DNA of 64,000 nt from Ornithodoros turicata (Eukaryota > Arthropoda > Arachnida > Ixodida > Argasidae): NCBI RefSeq assembly GCF_037126465.1, contig NC_088203.1:87420668-87484667 (forward strand), written 5' to 3'. Below the pieces are notes generated by a model. It was not told the DNA's origin. It ran no database searches and saw nothing but the letters and a program-made list of their open reading frames with translations. The position numbers and the translations under genes were made by a program. This document shows positions 63,815-64,000 of the stretch, piece by piece. The stretch's first letter is position 1. Every line of letters starts with the position of its first letter.

Positions 63815-64000
63815 AAATAGTGAGAGAGAGAGAGAGCTTTATTTGTACAAATATGTGAAATACATACATTGGTTTGTGTGGAAAAAGCTGCTAGAAACAG
63901 CTCAACAAGCCCCACATACCAGCAGCATAAGCGGTAGAGAAAAGGAAACATGGAAACACATACAAAATATTACAAGGATTATTGAATATTACTGAAAGTA
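63815..64000 (-). mobile_element. Possible LINE 3' end running off the window
   Basis: (GA)n at 63822-63836 followed by CTTTATTTGTACAAATATG is the usual look of a reversed LINE 3' terminus. The rest lies outside the window, so the family cannot be named. Confidence 0.35.

Overview
This is a repeat-dense, apparently intergenic window from a large eukaryotic genome. I found no convincing intact host protein-coding gene, rRNA or functional tRNA. Long open frames are rare. Those I can identify are decayed retrotransposon or transposon proteins. The tRNA-derived SINE families, the R1/I-like and CR1/L2-like LINEs, and the very abundant hairpin MITEs suggest an arthropod, most likely a tick or other chelicerate. 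That assignment comes from memory of similar repeats, not from a search.

The commonest component is a pair of related hairpin MITE families, called A and B here. Over thirty complete or partial copies occur across about 3.5-41.7 kb. Complete copies are about 220-265 bp, are almost entirely inverted repeat, and often sit between TA dinucleotides. Clusters lie at 5.5-7.4, 10.0-11.9, 15.1-15.8, 22.3-23.9 and 38.2-40.0 kb. Many copies are nested: A in B, a LINE tail in B, SINEs in B, a TA-flanked MITE in B, and a 632-bp Harbinger-like element with TTA target duplications in B.

The second landmark is a retrotransposon complex on the minus strand at 42.5-46.85 kb. A 5'-complete CR1/L2-like LINE (42655-46556) lies inside an older truncated copy of the same family. 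It carries ORF1, an AP-type endonuclease and a reverse transcriptase, all frameshifted. Its ORF1 has a 2A-type ribosome-skipping motif near the N terminus. A 110-bp tail of another LINE is inserted in ORF2 with a 12-bp target duplication.

Other landmarks are a hammerhead-ribozyme motif of Penelope-like type near 18.0 kb; a large inverted repeat with arms of about 650-700 bp (28.2-33.4 kb) enclosing a CR1 fragment, a GTAAC-rich TIR element and a decayed hAT transposase tail; several TIR transposons with clear target duplications (20.2, 20.7, 27.3, 54.8 and 61.5 kb); and tRNA-headed SINEs, three of them with target duplications (56.6, 57.7 and 59.7 kb).

The remaining stretches hold simple repeats, faint repeat remnants and unassigned sequence. 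One 278-codon frame at 52.9-53.8 kb is longer than chance would readily give, but I cannot assign it.
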